From NCBI GenBank assembly GCA_024641085.1, contig JAHEDT010000006.1, positions 1 to 41,855 of the forward strand: a DNA stretch of 41,855 nt, in the 5' to 3' direction. This DNA is from Geobacteraceae bacterium (GTDB lineage: Bacteria; Desulfobacterota; Desulfuromonadia; Desulfuromonadales; BM103). Below the pieces are notes generated by a model. That model made no database searches. It was not told the origin of the DNA and was given only the letters and a program-made list of their open reading frames with translations. The position numbers were made by a program, and so were the translations under genes. Shown here piece after piece: positions 8,315-17,917 of this stretch; position 1 is the first letter of the stretch; each line of letters opens with the position of its first letter.

Positions 8315-9685
8315 ATGAAAAGTAATTACCGGGACATGAAGATCGTGGTGATAGGCGCCGGCGCTAGCGGTCGCAGCCTGGCAAGATTCTTTCGTGCCCA
8401 GGGAGCCAGGGTTGTCCTGTCCGACAACCGTGCCGCCGACCAGCTGCAGGGGCTCGCAAAACTCCAGGAATCAGGGGTTCATCTTGATCTCGGCGGTCAC
8501 ACCCCTGAACTCTTTGCGGCCGCCGACCTGGTCGTGGTCAGCCCCGGGGTACCGCTGGACATCCCGGTCCTGGGGCATTGTCGCGCGCAGGGGATACCGG
8601 TTCTCGGCGAGGTCGAAATCGCCTGGCGCGAACTGTCCGGGACAGTGATTGGCATCACCGGCACCAACGGTAAATCGACGGTGACTACGCTGGTTGGGGA
8701 AATGCTCAAGAATTGGGGTCAGAAAGTCTTCGTCGGCGGCAATCTCGGCACACCTCTGGTGGATGCTGTCGGCAACGATTATGACTGGTTTGCGGTCGAG
8801 CTGTCATCCTTTCAGCTTGAGGCGATCGATGCATTCCGACCGCACTACGCTGTGCTGCTCAACGTCACCGAGGACCATCTGGACCGTTATCCGGACATGG
8901 ACAGCTATATTACGGCTAAAGCGCGCATCTTCGAAAACCTCCAGGACGAGGATGTCGCCGTGCTGAATCATGACGACCCGCTGGTCATTCAGGCCGCAGC
9001 TGCAACCCGTGCCAACAAGGTCTACTTCAGCAGCCGAACCGCTCTGGATGCAGGTATGAGCCTGTGCGACGACAAGATCATCTGGCGTTGGCAGGACAGT
9101 GAGATCTTCTTCCCGGTTGCCGAGTTGCAGCTTCGTGGAAGGCATAACCAGGAAAATGTCATGGCGGCCCTGATCCCGCTGTTGCTTGAAGGCTGTCCTG
9201 CCGAGGTTGCCTGGAGTGCAGCAAGAAATTTTCCAGGTCTGCCTCACCGTATGGAACTTGTCGGAGAATTGCATGGTGCCTGCTGGTACAACGACTCGAA
9301 GGGCACCAATATCGGCAGCGTTGTCAAAAGCCTGGCCGGACTGGAGAAGCCGGTGGTCCTGATCGCAGGAGGCAAGGACAAACAGGGTGACCTGACCTGC
9401 CTGGTCGAGCCGATCAGAGAGAAGGTCGCCCACCTGGTCCTGATCGGTGCGGCGGCGGAGCGCATGGCCATGACCTTTGCCGGACTGTGCGAAATCCATC
9501 GTGCCGACAGCATGCATGCAGCCGTCGCGCTTGCTGCTCGAATGAGCTGCGCGGGAGGGGCGGTCCTGCTGTCACCAGGATGCTCCAGCTACGATATGTA
9601 CAGAAATTACGAAGAGCGCGGTAATGATTTCACCACAGAGTTCCGTGCTCTGACGCTGCCGAGGGATTGTCGCGATGGAAGTTAG
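8315..9685 (+). CDS. murD: UDP-MurNAc-L-alanine:D-glutamate ligase MurD
   Basis: MurD adds D-glutamate to UDP-MurNAc-L-Ala. The N-terminal Rossmann-like domain (KIVVIGAGASGRSLARF) is followed by the ATP loop GTNGKST with Lys120, the central ELSSFQLEAI block, HLDRY, and the C-terminal YNDSKGTN and AGGKDKQGD segments characteristic of MurD. The 456 residues fit the family. ATG 8315 abuts the mraY stop; an alternative ATG at 8336 (MKIVVIG) would drop seven residues and match many family members better at the N-terminus, but neither start has a good ribosome-binding site, so coupling to mraY translation is likely. The 3' end overlaps ftsW by 11 nt. Confidence 0.96.
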   Translation: MKSNYRDMKIVVIGAGASGRSLARFFRAQGARVVLSDNRAADQLQGLAKLQESGVHLDLGGHTPELFAAADLVVVSPGVPLDIPVLGHCRAQGIPVLGEVEIAWRELSGTVIGITGTNGKSTVTTLVGEMLKNWGQKVFVGGNLGTPLVDAVGNDYDWFAVELSSFQLEAIDAFRPHYAVLLNVTEDHLDRYPDMDSYITAKARIFENLQDEDVAVLNHDDPLVIQAAAATRANKVYFSSRTALDAGMSLCDDKIIWRWQDSEIFFPVAELQLRGRHNQENVMAALIPLLLEGCPAEVAWSAARNFPGLPHRMELVGELHGACWYNDSKGTNIGSVVKSLAGLEKPVVLIAGGKDKQGDLTCLVEPIREKVAHLVLIGAAAERMAMTFAGLCEIHRADSMHAAVALAARMSCAGGAVLLSPGCSSYDMYRNYEERGNDFTTEFRALTLPRDCRDGS

Positions 9686-10781
9686 GCAGGGAACCGACAA
9701 TTCCATACTGTTGCTGGCGGTCTGTCTGACCTGTCTCGGGGTTGTGATGGTCTTTTCCTCGTCTTCGATCATGGCTGTGCGCGATTATGGAGACAGCCTG
9801 CATTTCCTGAAGCGGCAGGGAATCTATGCCCTGGTCGGGTTTGCGGCGATGGCCCTGATGATGCGCATTGACCTCGACATTCTGCGCAAAGCCGCCTGGC
9901 CCGTGTTGGGGCTCTGTACCCTGCTGTTGTTGGCCGTGCTGATCCCTGGCATCGGTAAAAAAGTCGGTGGCGCGGCCCGTTGGATCAAAATCGCCGGTGT
10001 GACCTTCCAGCCGGCCGAGTTCACCAAGATCGGCCTGGTGCTGTTCATGGCGCATTCACTGGCCCGCAAGCAGGAGAAGGTCAAAAACTTCCGTTGCGGC
10101 TTCCTGCCGTACATGGTCGTTCTGGCCGTGTTCCTCGGTCTGCTGCTGGCTCAGCCGGACCTCGGCAGTGCCTTGACTCTCGGTATCGTGGCCATTGCCA
10201 TGCTGCTGGTGGCTGGTACACGGCTGCGCTACCTGGCCGGGATCGGCCTGGTCGCCTTGCCATTCCTCTACTTCATGATCATGAATGTGGATTACCGGCG
10301 GCGACGGATCATGGCGTTTCTCAACCCCTGGGAGGACCCGAGCAACACCGGGTTCCAGATTATCCAGAGCTGGATCGCCTTCGGTTCCGGCGGTGCTTTC
10401 GGTACCGGGCTCGGTGAGAGCAAACAGAAGCTTTTTTACCTGCCCGAGGCACATACCGATTTTATCTTCTCTGTGGTCGGCGAAGAGCTCGGTTTCATCG
10501 GTGTGATCGTGATCGCCGCTATGTTCATGCTGCTGGTCCTGCGCGGCCTGCGTACGGCAATCAATGCCCCCGACGAATTCAGCAGTTTTCTCGCTTTCGG
10601 GATCACGCTGCTGATTGGCATGCAAGCCTTTGCCAATATGGCTGTCGTCATGGGGATGGTCCCCACCAAGGGGTTGGCGCTGCCTTTCATTTCCTATGGA
10701 GGGACCAGCCTGGTGACGACCCTAGCGTCGATCGGTATTCTGTTGAACGTATCAAGGCATCTGCCGGGAGAGTTGCGATGA
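9675..10781 (+). CDS. ftsW: Septal glycosyltransferase FtsW (SEDS family)
   Basis: FtsW polymerises lipid II into glycan strands at the septum with FtsI as transpeptidase partner. The 368-residue protein is hydrophobic throughout, with about ten expected membrane spans. SEDS signatures visible are the early VMVFSSSS segment, AEFTKIGLVLFMA, the QPDLGSALTL block, the extracytoplasmic GTGLGESKQK / LPEAHTDFIFSVVGEELGF loop, and the C-terminal GLALPFISYGGTSL. GAGGGA lies 8 nt before the ATG. The start lies inside the end of murD, and the last four bases overlap the murG start. Confidence 0.95.
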   Translation: MEVRQGTDNSILLLAVCLTCLGVVMVFSSSSIMAVRDYGDSLHFLKRQGIYALVGFAAMALMMRIDLDILRKAAWPVLGLCTLLLLAVLIPGIGKKVGGAARWIKIAGVTFQPAEFTKIGLVLFMAHSLARKQEKVKNFRCGFLPYMVVLAVFLGLLLAQPDLGSALTLGIVAIAMLLVAGTRLRYLAGIGLVALPFLYFMIMNVDYRRRRIMAFLNPWEDPSNTGFQIIQSWIAFGSGGAFGTGLGESKQKLFYLPEAHTDFIFSVVGEELGFIGVIVIAAMFMLLVLRGLRTAINAPDEFSSFLAFGITLLIGMQAFANMAVVMGMVPTKGLALPFISYGGTSLVTTLASIGILLNVSRHLPGELR

Positions 10782-11857
10782 AACTGCTGCTGGCCGGAGG
10801 TGGCACCGGCGGACATCTTTTCCCGGCAATTGCCCTGGCCGAGCAGCTCATGAGCGAGGATCCGCACAGTGAAGTCCTGTTTGTCGGCACGTCAAGAGGG
10901 TTGGAAGCCCGCTTGCTGCCGGAACTCGGCTGGCCTCTGGAAACTGTCGATATGAGCGGCTGGGCTGGTACCGGTGGGTTGGCCCGTTTGAAAGTCCTCG
11001 GAAAACTCGTGAAGAGCTTTGCCGAATCCAGAGAAATTTTGCGCAGGTTCAAGCCGGATGTCGTGGTTGGCGTCGGCGGCTATGCCTCGGTACCCGTCCT
11101 GCTGGCGGCTAAAACGGCAGGAGTCCCTTACCTGGTCCATGAACAGAATGCCTGGCCCGGTCTGGCCAATCGCCTGCTTGGCCGTTGGGCGAAAAGGGTC
11201 TGCCTGTCATTCAGTGAGGCTGACCGCGCCTTCCATCGCAGTGCGACGGTTCTGACCGGCAACCCGGTCCGGGCGGCCATGGAGAACTGTCCGAACCTCG
11301 CCGATGGCAGGCCATGCCTGCTGGTATTCGGTGGCAGCCAGGGGGCACGGGCGATCAACCGGGCCGTCATCGCAGCTCTGCCGTATTTGGCTGAGTGGCA
11401 GGGTGAGCTGGACATCGTGCATCAGTCCGGGACGCTCGATTATGAGGCCACCGTTGAGGGTTACAAGGCAAATGGCTGGTCGCATGTCGATGTGCAGCCG
11501 TTCATCAAGGATATGGCGCAGGCTTATGCCAGAGCAACGCTGATCGTCTGTCGGGCCGGGGCAACGACCCTTGCCGAACTGACAGCCTGCGGCCGTCCTT
11601 CCATTCTGGTGCCCTATCCGCACGCAGCCGCCGGACATCAGTCAGGCAATGCCCGGGCCATGGCTGTCAAAGGCGCCGCAATGATGATGGAAGAAAACGA
11701 TTTGACGCCTGAGCGCCTGGCCAAGCTGATCGGTGGTCTGCTCCATGACCGGTCCAGTCTCATCTCCATGGCCGCAGCAGCAAAGCGGTTGGCTCGATTC
11801 GGCGCCGCTGCGCGTTTGCTGCAGGAATGCCGGACGGTTCTCGCAGAAGTGTCGTGA
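10778..11857 (+). CDS. murG: UDP-GlcNAc:lipid I N-acetylglucosaminyltransferase MurG
   Basis: MurG converts lipid I to lipid II on the cytoplasmic face of the inner membrane. The 359 residues show the glycine-rich N-terminal loop [10 protein letters not shown] (residues 8-17), the [13 protein letters not shown] block, the second-domain [10 protein letters not shown] loop and the C-terminal [11 protein letters not shown] donor-binding motif. GGGAG lies 6 nt before the ATG, and the ATGA overlap with ftsW argues for coupled translation. murC follows after 11 nt. Confidence 0.97.
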   Translation: MKLLLAGGGTGGHLFPAIALAEQLMSEDPHSEVLFVGTSRGLEARLLPELGWPLETVDMSGWAGTGGLARLKVLGKLVKSFAESREILRRFKPDVVVGVGGYASVPVLLAAKTAGVPYLVHEQNAWPGLANRLLGRWAKRVCLSFSEADRAFHRSATVLTGNPVRAAMENCPNLADGRPCLLVFGGSQGARAINRAVIAALPYLAEWQGELDIVHQSGTLDYEATVEGYKANGWSHVDVQPFIKDMAQAYARATLIVCRAGATTLAELTACGRPSILVPYPHAAAGHQSGNARAMAVKGAAMMMEENDLTPERLAKLIGGLLHDRSSLISMAAAAKRLARFGAAARLLQECRTVLAEVS

Positions 11858-11868
11858 AGGGAAATATA

Positions 11869-13245
<1,377 letters not shown>

Positions 13246-13266
13246 TCCAGAGGATGCTGAGTTGAC

Positions 13267-14205
13267 ATGAGTGCCATGACCGATCGCAATGATTTCAAAA
13301 AAAGCCGCGTTGCCGTACTGATGGGAGGTCTCTCAGCCGAACGGGACGTGTCCTTGAAGACTGGCTCGGCCGTTCTCAAGGCTCTGCTTGAAAATGGTTG
13401 CAACGCTGTGGGTGTGGATGTCGGTCACGATCTGCCCGGGCAGCTGCAATCAGCCGGAGCCGAAGTGGCGTTCATCTGCCTGCATGGCCGCTACGGCGAA
13501 GATGGCACTGTCCAGGGCCTGCTCGAAATGATGCAGATCCCCTATACCGGCAGCGGGGTGATGGCTTCGAGCATGGCCATGGACAAGGTGGTGACCAAGC
13601 AGATTTTACTCTATCACGAAATATCGACGCCCGGATTCGTCGTGTACCGGGCCGGGGAAGATCGTGCCGCGCTCCTCGAGAGTTGCCGGCATTTCCCGTT
13701 GGTGGTCAAGCCGGCCAGGGAGGGTTCGACGATTGGCATCAGCATTGTCAAGGACAGGGCCCAGCTCGAAGCGGGACTTGATCAAGCGCTGCAACACGAC
13801 AGCCTGGTTTTGATCGAGGATTTCATCAATGGCGACGAGATCACGGTCAGTGTCCTGAACGACCAGCCTTTGCCGATCATCAAGATCGTGCCCAAAAAGG
13901 GCTTTTACGACTATGCATCGAAGTATACGCCAGGGCAAACCGAGTATCTACTGCCGGCGCCCCTGGAAGCGGTACTCTACAACCGGCTCCAGGAAGTCTC
14001 CCTGTCGGCATGCCGGGCACTCTCATGCCGGGGGGCCGCCCGGGTCGACTTCATGGTGCGGGATCGTGAGTTTTTCTGTCTCGAGGTCAATACTATTCCA
14101 GGAATGACCGAAACCAGCCTGCTGCCCAAAGCTGCCGCCGCAGCCGGGGTGAGCTTCAACGAGCTGGTGATGCAGATTCTTGGGGATGCCGGGCTGAACA
14201 AGTAG
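13267..14205 (+). CDS. ddl: D-alanine:D-alanine ligase Ddl
   Basis: Ddl makes the D-Ala-D-Ala dipeptide used by MurF. The 312-residue ATP-grasp protein has the N-terminal VLMGGLSAERDVSLKTG, the HGRYGEDGTVQGLLEM substrate loop, VVKPAREGSTIGISIV for ATP binding, and the C-terminal metal-binding block LEVNTIPGMTETSLLP. Two candidate starts, ATG 13267 and ATG 13276, are in frame and neither has a strong ribosome-binding site; the first is kept. ftsQ follows after 20 nt. Nothing in the sequence points to D-lactate or D-serine specificity. Confidence 0.95.
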   Translation: MSAMTDRNDFKKSRVAVLMGGLSAERDVSLKTGSAVLKALLENGCNAVGVDVGHDLPGQLQSAGAEVAFICLHGRYGEDGTVQGLLEMMQIPYTGSGVMASSMAMDKVVTKQILLYHEISTPGFVVYRAGEDRAALLESCRHFPLVVKPAREGSTIGISIVKDRAQLEAGLDQALQHDSLVLIEDFINGDEITVSVLNDQPLPIIKIVPKKGFYDYASKYTPGQTEYLLPAPLEAVLYNRLQEVSLSACRALSCRGAARVDFMVRDREFFCLEVNTIPGMTETSLLPKAAAAAGVSFNELVMQILGDAGLNK

Positions 14206-14225
14206 CCGGTCAAGCGGATGACGCG

Positions 14226-15068
14226 ATGCGCGATCTGAAATCACAAAAGCAGAAGAAGACCAAAACCAATCGCCGCAAGTTGGAGAAACAGCCGCGCGAC
14301 TGGAAGAAAATTTTCCATCGGCTGCTGCGAATCGGCATCGCTTGCGGCAGCGGTCTCCTCCTGGCGAGCGGTGCCCTGCTGACGGTCCAGGTGCTGCTCG
14401 ATTCAGGTTATTTCGAGGTCAGGCAGATCCGTGTGGAACAGCAGGTGCGAGTGACTGAAGGCGACATCCTCGAAGCCTCGGACATCAAGCTGGGCGACAG
14501 CATGTTCGACCTTGAACTGTATATGATCGGACGCAAGATCGAGGAGCATCCGTGGATCGCCAAGGCCTATGTGGAACGCGTCTTCCCGGATCAGGTGGTG
14601 ATCCGGGTCGAGGAACGGCAACCCAGAGCCATCATCGACCTGGACTACCTCTATTACGTCGACAAAGGAGGCGCTGTGTTCAAGATGCTGGACGCGGGTG
14701 ATCAGCTGAATTATCCGGTCATTACCGGCATCAACCGCCAGTACCTGCTCGACCATCCGGACCAGACTCAGGACTGTCTGAACCTGGCCCTGAAGCTCAT
14801 GGATGAGTTGGACAGCCGGGCCCTCTTCAACCTGGAGGATGTTTCGGAAATCCACTATGACCAGCAGGAGGGACTGATCCTGCACACCATGGTTGGTGGG
14901 GTTCCGGTACGCATGGGCACCCAGAGTTTCGCCGCCAAGCTGGATCGCCTGGAGGCAATTTATGATGATCTGGAGCCGCGGCTTTTGGCTCTCAAGTATA
15001 TTGACTTAAACGTGGCCGACCGGGTGATCGTCAAGGTGGATACCAAACGCACGGTCGGCAGGAGTTAG
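14226..15068 (+). CDS. ftsQ: Cell division protein FtsQ (POTRA domain)
   Basis: FtsQ is the bitopic hub of the FtsQLB complex that links early and late divisome proteins. The 280 residues comprise a very basic cytoplasmic tail (residues 1-40, rich in K/R/Q), one membrane span at about 40-60, a POTRA domain (FEVRQIRVEQQVRVTEGDIL to VVIRVEERQPRAI) and the periplasmic beta domain ending KYIDLNVADRVIVKV, which is typical for the family. It sits in its normal place between ddl and ftsA. The upstream ribosome-binding site is weak. Confidence 0.92.
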   Translation: MRDLKSQKQKKTKTNRRKLEKQPRDWKKIFHRLLRIGIACGSGLLLASGALLTVQVLLDSGYFEVRQIRVEQQVRVTEGDILEASDIKLGDSMFDLELYMIGRKIEEHPWIAKAYVERVFPDQVVIRVEERQPRAIIDLDYLYYVDKGGAVFKMLDAGDQLNYPVITGINRQYLLDHPDQTQDCLNLALKLMDELDSRALFNLEDVSEIHYDQQEGLILHTMVGGVPVRMGTQSFAAKLDRLEAIYDDLEPRLLALKYIDLNVADRVIVKVDTKRTVGRS

Positions 15069-15070
15069 CG

Positions 15071-16324
15071 ATGCAGAAGGGGAAGGGAAGAGACATGAAC
15101 AACAAACGGGAAAATCTGATCGTCGGGCTTGATATCGGTACAACCAAGATCTGCGCCATTGTCGGGGCGATGACCGCAGAAGGGCTCGATATCGTCGGCA
15201 TTGGCACCAGCCCCTCGCGCGGTCTGCGCAAGGGCGTGGTCATCAACATCGAAAGTACGGTCAATGCGATTCGCAAGGCGCTCCAGGAGGCCGAGCTCAT
15301 GGCGGGATGCGAAATCAAGTCGGTCTTCGCCGGGATTGCCGGCGGCCACATCAAGGGGATCAACTCCCAGGGTGTGATCGCCATCAAAAACCGTGAAGTG
15401 ACCAACGAAGATGTCCGCCGCGTCATCGACGCTGCCAAGGCGCTGGCCATACCGATGGACCGGGAAGTTATCCATATCCTTCCCCAGGAGTTCATCATTG
15501 ACGACCAGGACGGCATCAAGGAGCCGCTGGGAATGAGCGGGGTGCGTCTTGAGGCGCGGGTGCATATCGTCACCGGTGCGGTCGCCAGTGCGCAGAATAT
15601 CATCAAGAGCTGCAACAAGGCCGGCGTCGACGTCGGTGATATCGTGCTGGAGCAGCTGGCTTCTTCGGAAGCGGTCCTGACCCCGGATGAAAAGGATCTC
15701 GGTGTGGCTCTGGTGGATATCGGCGGAGGCACTACGGATATCGCCATCTTTGTCGATGGTGCCATCAAGCACACTTCAGTCCTTTCCCTTGGCGGCAACC
15801 ACCTGACCAACGATATCGCGGTTGGCCTGAGAACTCCGACCGCCGAGGCGGAGAAGATCAAGCAAATTTCAGGGTGCTGCCTGTCCTCGATGGTCGGTAA
15901 GGACGAAACCATCGAGGTGCCGTCCGTGGGCGGCCGGGAACCACGCATCCTGTCCCGCCAGCTGCTTGCGGAAATCCTCGAGCCCCGGGTTGAAGAGATT
16001 TTCACCCTGGTCAATCGCGAGATCGTCAAGAGCGGTTTCGAGGACCTGATTGCATCAGGGGTGGTCCTGACCGGCGGCTCGGCAATCCTGCCGGGGATGC
16101 CGGAACTGGCGGAACAGATTTTCGACCTGCCGGTGCGGCGTGGCAAACCGACCGATATCGGTGGTCTGATCGATGTTGTCAACTCGCCAATCTACGCTAC
16201 CGGCGTTGGCTTGGTGAAGTACGGCAGTCGCAACATGCAGACGCGTAATTTCGTGATCGGTCAGGAGAACCTGTTCGACCGCGTGACACGTCGCATGAAA
16301 GAGTGGTTTGGCGAATTTTTCTAA
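15071..16324 (+). CDS. ftsA: Cell division protein FtsA (actin-like)
   Basis: FtsA is an actin-like ATPase that tethers FtsZ filaments to the membrane and recruits later divisome proteins. The phosphate-1 loop GLDIGTTKICAIVG is near residue 20, the phosphate-2 loop LVDIGGGTTDIAIF is near 215-228 and an adenosine-motif-like GVVLTGGSAILPG near 330. The C-terminus is an amphipathic helix ending TRRMKEWFGEFF, the expected membrane-targeting sequence. Two starts are plausible: ATG 15071 (GGAG 6 nt upstream, 2 nt after ftsQ) giving 417 residues, and ATG 15095 (GGGAAG upstream) giving 409 residues, nearer to many relatives. ftsZ follows after 86 nt. Confidence 0.96.
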   Translation: MQKGKGRDMNNKRENLIVGLDIGTTKICAIVGAMTAEGLDIVGIGTSPSRGLRKGVVINIESTVNAIRKALQEAELMAGCEIKSVFAGIAGGHIKGINSQGVIAIKNREVTNEDVRRVIDAAKALAIPMDREVIHILPQEFIIDDQDGIKEPLGMSGVRLEARVHIVTGAVASAQNIIKSCNKAGVDVGDIVLEQLASSEAVLTPDEKDLGVALVDIGGGTTDIAIFVDGAIKHTSVLSLGGNHLTNDIAVGLRTPTAEAEKIKQISGCCLSSMVGKDETIEVPSVGGREPRILSRQLLAEILEPRVEEIFTLVNREIVKSGFEDLIASGVVLTGGSAILPGMPELAEQIFDLPVRRGKPTDIGGLIDVVNSPIYATGVGLVKYGSRNMQTRNFVIGQENLFDRVTRRMKEWFGEFF

Positions 16325-16410
16325 AACCAAGAACGTGGCTTGAAGCCATTAACCGAAACGACTGTCGCTATGGAGAAGCGTCGGTCACAACCATGACGGA
16401 GGGAGTCAAA

Positions 16411-17562
16411 ATGTTTGAATTCGACGAAAATGTAGACCAGGTAGCCAAGATCAAAGTGGTCGGAGTCGGCGGGGGTGGCAGCAATGCAGTCAACACGATG
16501 ATTGCCGCGCATATCGATGGTGTAGAGTTCATGGTGGCCAACACCGATGCCCAGGCATTGCGGGCCAACCTGGCGGGGCTGCGAGTGCAGCTTGGGCCGA
16601 AGCTCACCAAGGGGCTCGGTGCCGGTGCCAATCCGGAAGTGGGTCGCAGCGCCGCAGAGGAAGACCGGGCCCGTCTCAAGGAAATGCTGCAGGGTGCTGA
16701 CATGGTCTTTATCGCCGCAGGTCTGGGTGGCGGTACGGGGACCGGTGCCGCACCGGTGATTGCCGAAGTGGCTAGGGAACTCGGTGCGCTGACCGTTGCC
16801 GTGGTGACCAAGCCGTTCAGCTTCGAAGGCAAGCAGCGCATGGGCAAGGCGATCCAGGGTGTTGAAGAACTCAAGCAGGTCGTCGATTCACTGATCCTGA
16901 TCCCCAATGACCGCTTGAGCGGTCTCGCCGGCAAGAAGATGGGCATCCTCGACGCCTTCAAACCCGCCGACGACGTACTCCGCCAGGCGGTGCAGGGGAT
17001 CTCGGACCTGATCACCACCCACGGCATGATCAACGTCGATTTTGCCGATGTCAAGGCGGCGATGAGCGAACGCGGTATGGCGATGATGGGGATCGGCATC
17101 GGCGAAGGTGAGAACCGTGCCGTTCATGCGGCTCAACAGGCAATCAGCAGCCCGCTGCTCGAAGAGATCGATATCTCGGGAGCCAAGGGCGTGCTGGTCA
17201 ACGTTACCGGTTCTTCGAGCATGACCATGGACGATTACCAGTCGGTCGCCAACATCATTCACGAGAAAGTCCATGAAGATGCCAACATCTTTATCGGCCT
17301 GGTGATCAACGAGGATATGGGGGACAAGATCCAGGTGACCGCGATCGCAACCGGTTTCGGCTGTTCTTTTGAAACTTCGCGGCGGCCCGGTAAGGAGCTG
17401 GGTTGGCCCAGCACACCGAATCCGACCAAGATCGACCGCGACATCCCGGCTTTCATTCGCAACCAGAACCAGGACAAACCACGTGCCAGCATGCGCATTG
17501 GCGCCTACAACGAGGACGAGGAATACGATATCCCGACGTTCCTGCGCAAGCGCGTCGACTGA
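16411..17562 (+). CDS. ftsZ: Cell division protein FtsZ (tubulin-like GTPase)
   Basis: FtsZ polymerises into the Z-ring that positions and drives septation. ATG 16411 is preceded by GGAGGG, and the protein then begins MFEFDENVDQ with 383 residues, a normal length; an in-frame ATG at 16393 is upstream of that ribosome-binding site and is rejected. The tubulin signature GGGTGTG lies at residues 106-112, VVGVGGGGSNAVN at about 15-27, and the T7 loop region NVDFADVKAAM near 208. The conserved C-terminal peptide for FtsA binding is DIPTFLRKR at the very end, after a short linker. It is the last gene of the operon before the terminator at 17734. Confidence 0.98.
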   Translation: MFEFDENVDQVAKIKVVGVGGGGSNAVNTMIAAHIDGVEFMVANTDAQALRANLAGLRVQLGPKLTKGLGAGANPEVGRSAAEEDRARLKEMLQGADMVFIAAGLGGGTGTGAAPVIAEVARELGALTVAVVTKPFSFEGKQRMGKAIQGVEELKQVVDSLILIPNDRLSGLAGKKMGILDAFKPADDVLRQAVQGISDLITTHGMINVDFADVKAAMSERGMAMMGIGIGEGENRAVHAAQQAISSPLLEEIDISGAKGVLVNVTGSSSMTMDDYQSVANIIHEKVHEDANIFIGLVINEDMGDKIQVTAIATGFGCSFETSRRPGKELGWPSTPNPTKIDRDIPAFIRNQNQDKPRASMRIGAYNEDEEYDIPTFLRKRVD

Positions 17563-17917
17563 AAGCAATTCATTTTCCGACGGACCCGGTCCCAGGGTCC
17601 CGACGGCCAACAGCTGGAATTTAATTCTGCGGCTTGTCAACGAGTGAGCAGCCGCGCCGGTTCTCCGCCCGGCCTCTGACGGTGCGCTCGGTTTCTCGAC
17701 AACTGCCTGAAATGTGACTCCCTCAACCTCTTAGGGCCGCCTTGCGCGGCCCGTTTTTTTCATAGCGAAACAGGTCGCCGGAATTTGCTTCCGGATCCCG
17801 TTGGTCCGGGGGAAGTCTCTGCCGCCGGGGCGCTTGCTGCGGAAGTCCTGAGCCGGCCGGTCGGATAAACGCCGAGAGTGATTGTAATAGAGCCGGCTTC
17901 ATCCTAATATGTGACCG
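17563..17917. other. Intergenic region between ftsZ and the radical SAM gene
   Basis: About 355 nt without a gene. It contains a 6-bp hairpin at about 17583-17601 (GGACCC with GGGTCC), the operon terminator at 17734-17760, and a bulged hairpin around 17790-17816 (CCGGA with TCCGG). I could not assign a riboswitch or small RNA to the structured stretch after the terminator. Confidence 0.5.
17734..17760 (+). terminator. Intrinsic terminator of the dcw operon
   Basis: A 7-bp all-GC stem (GGGCCGC 17734-17740 with GCGGCCC 17746-17752), a 5-nt loop and seven T residues at 17754-17760. It follows ftsZ by about 170 nt and closes the division cluster. Confidence 0.9.
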
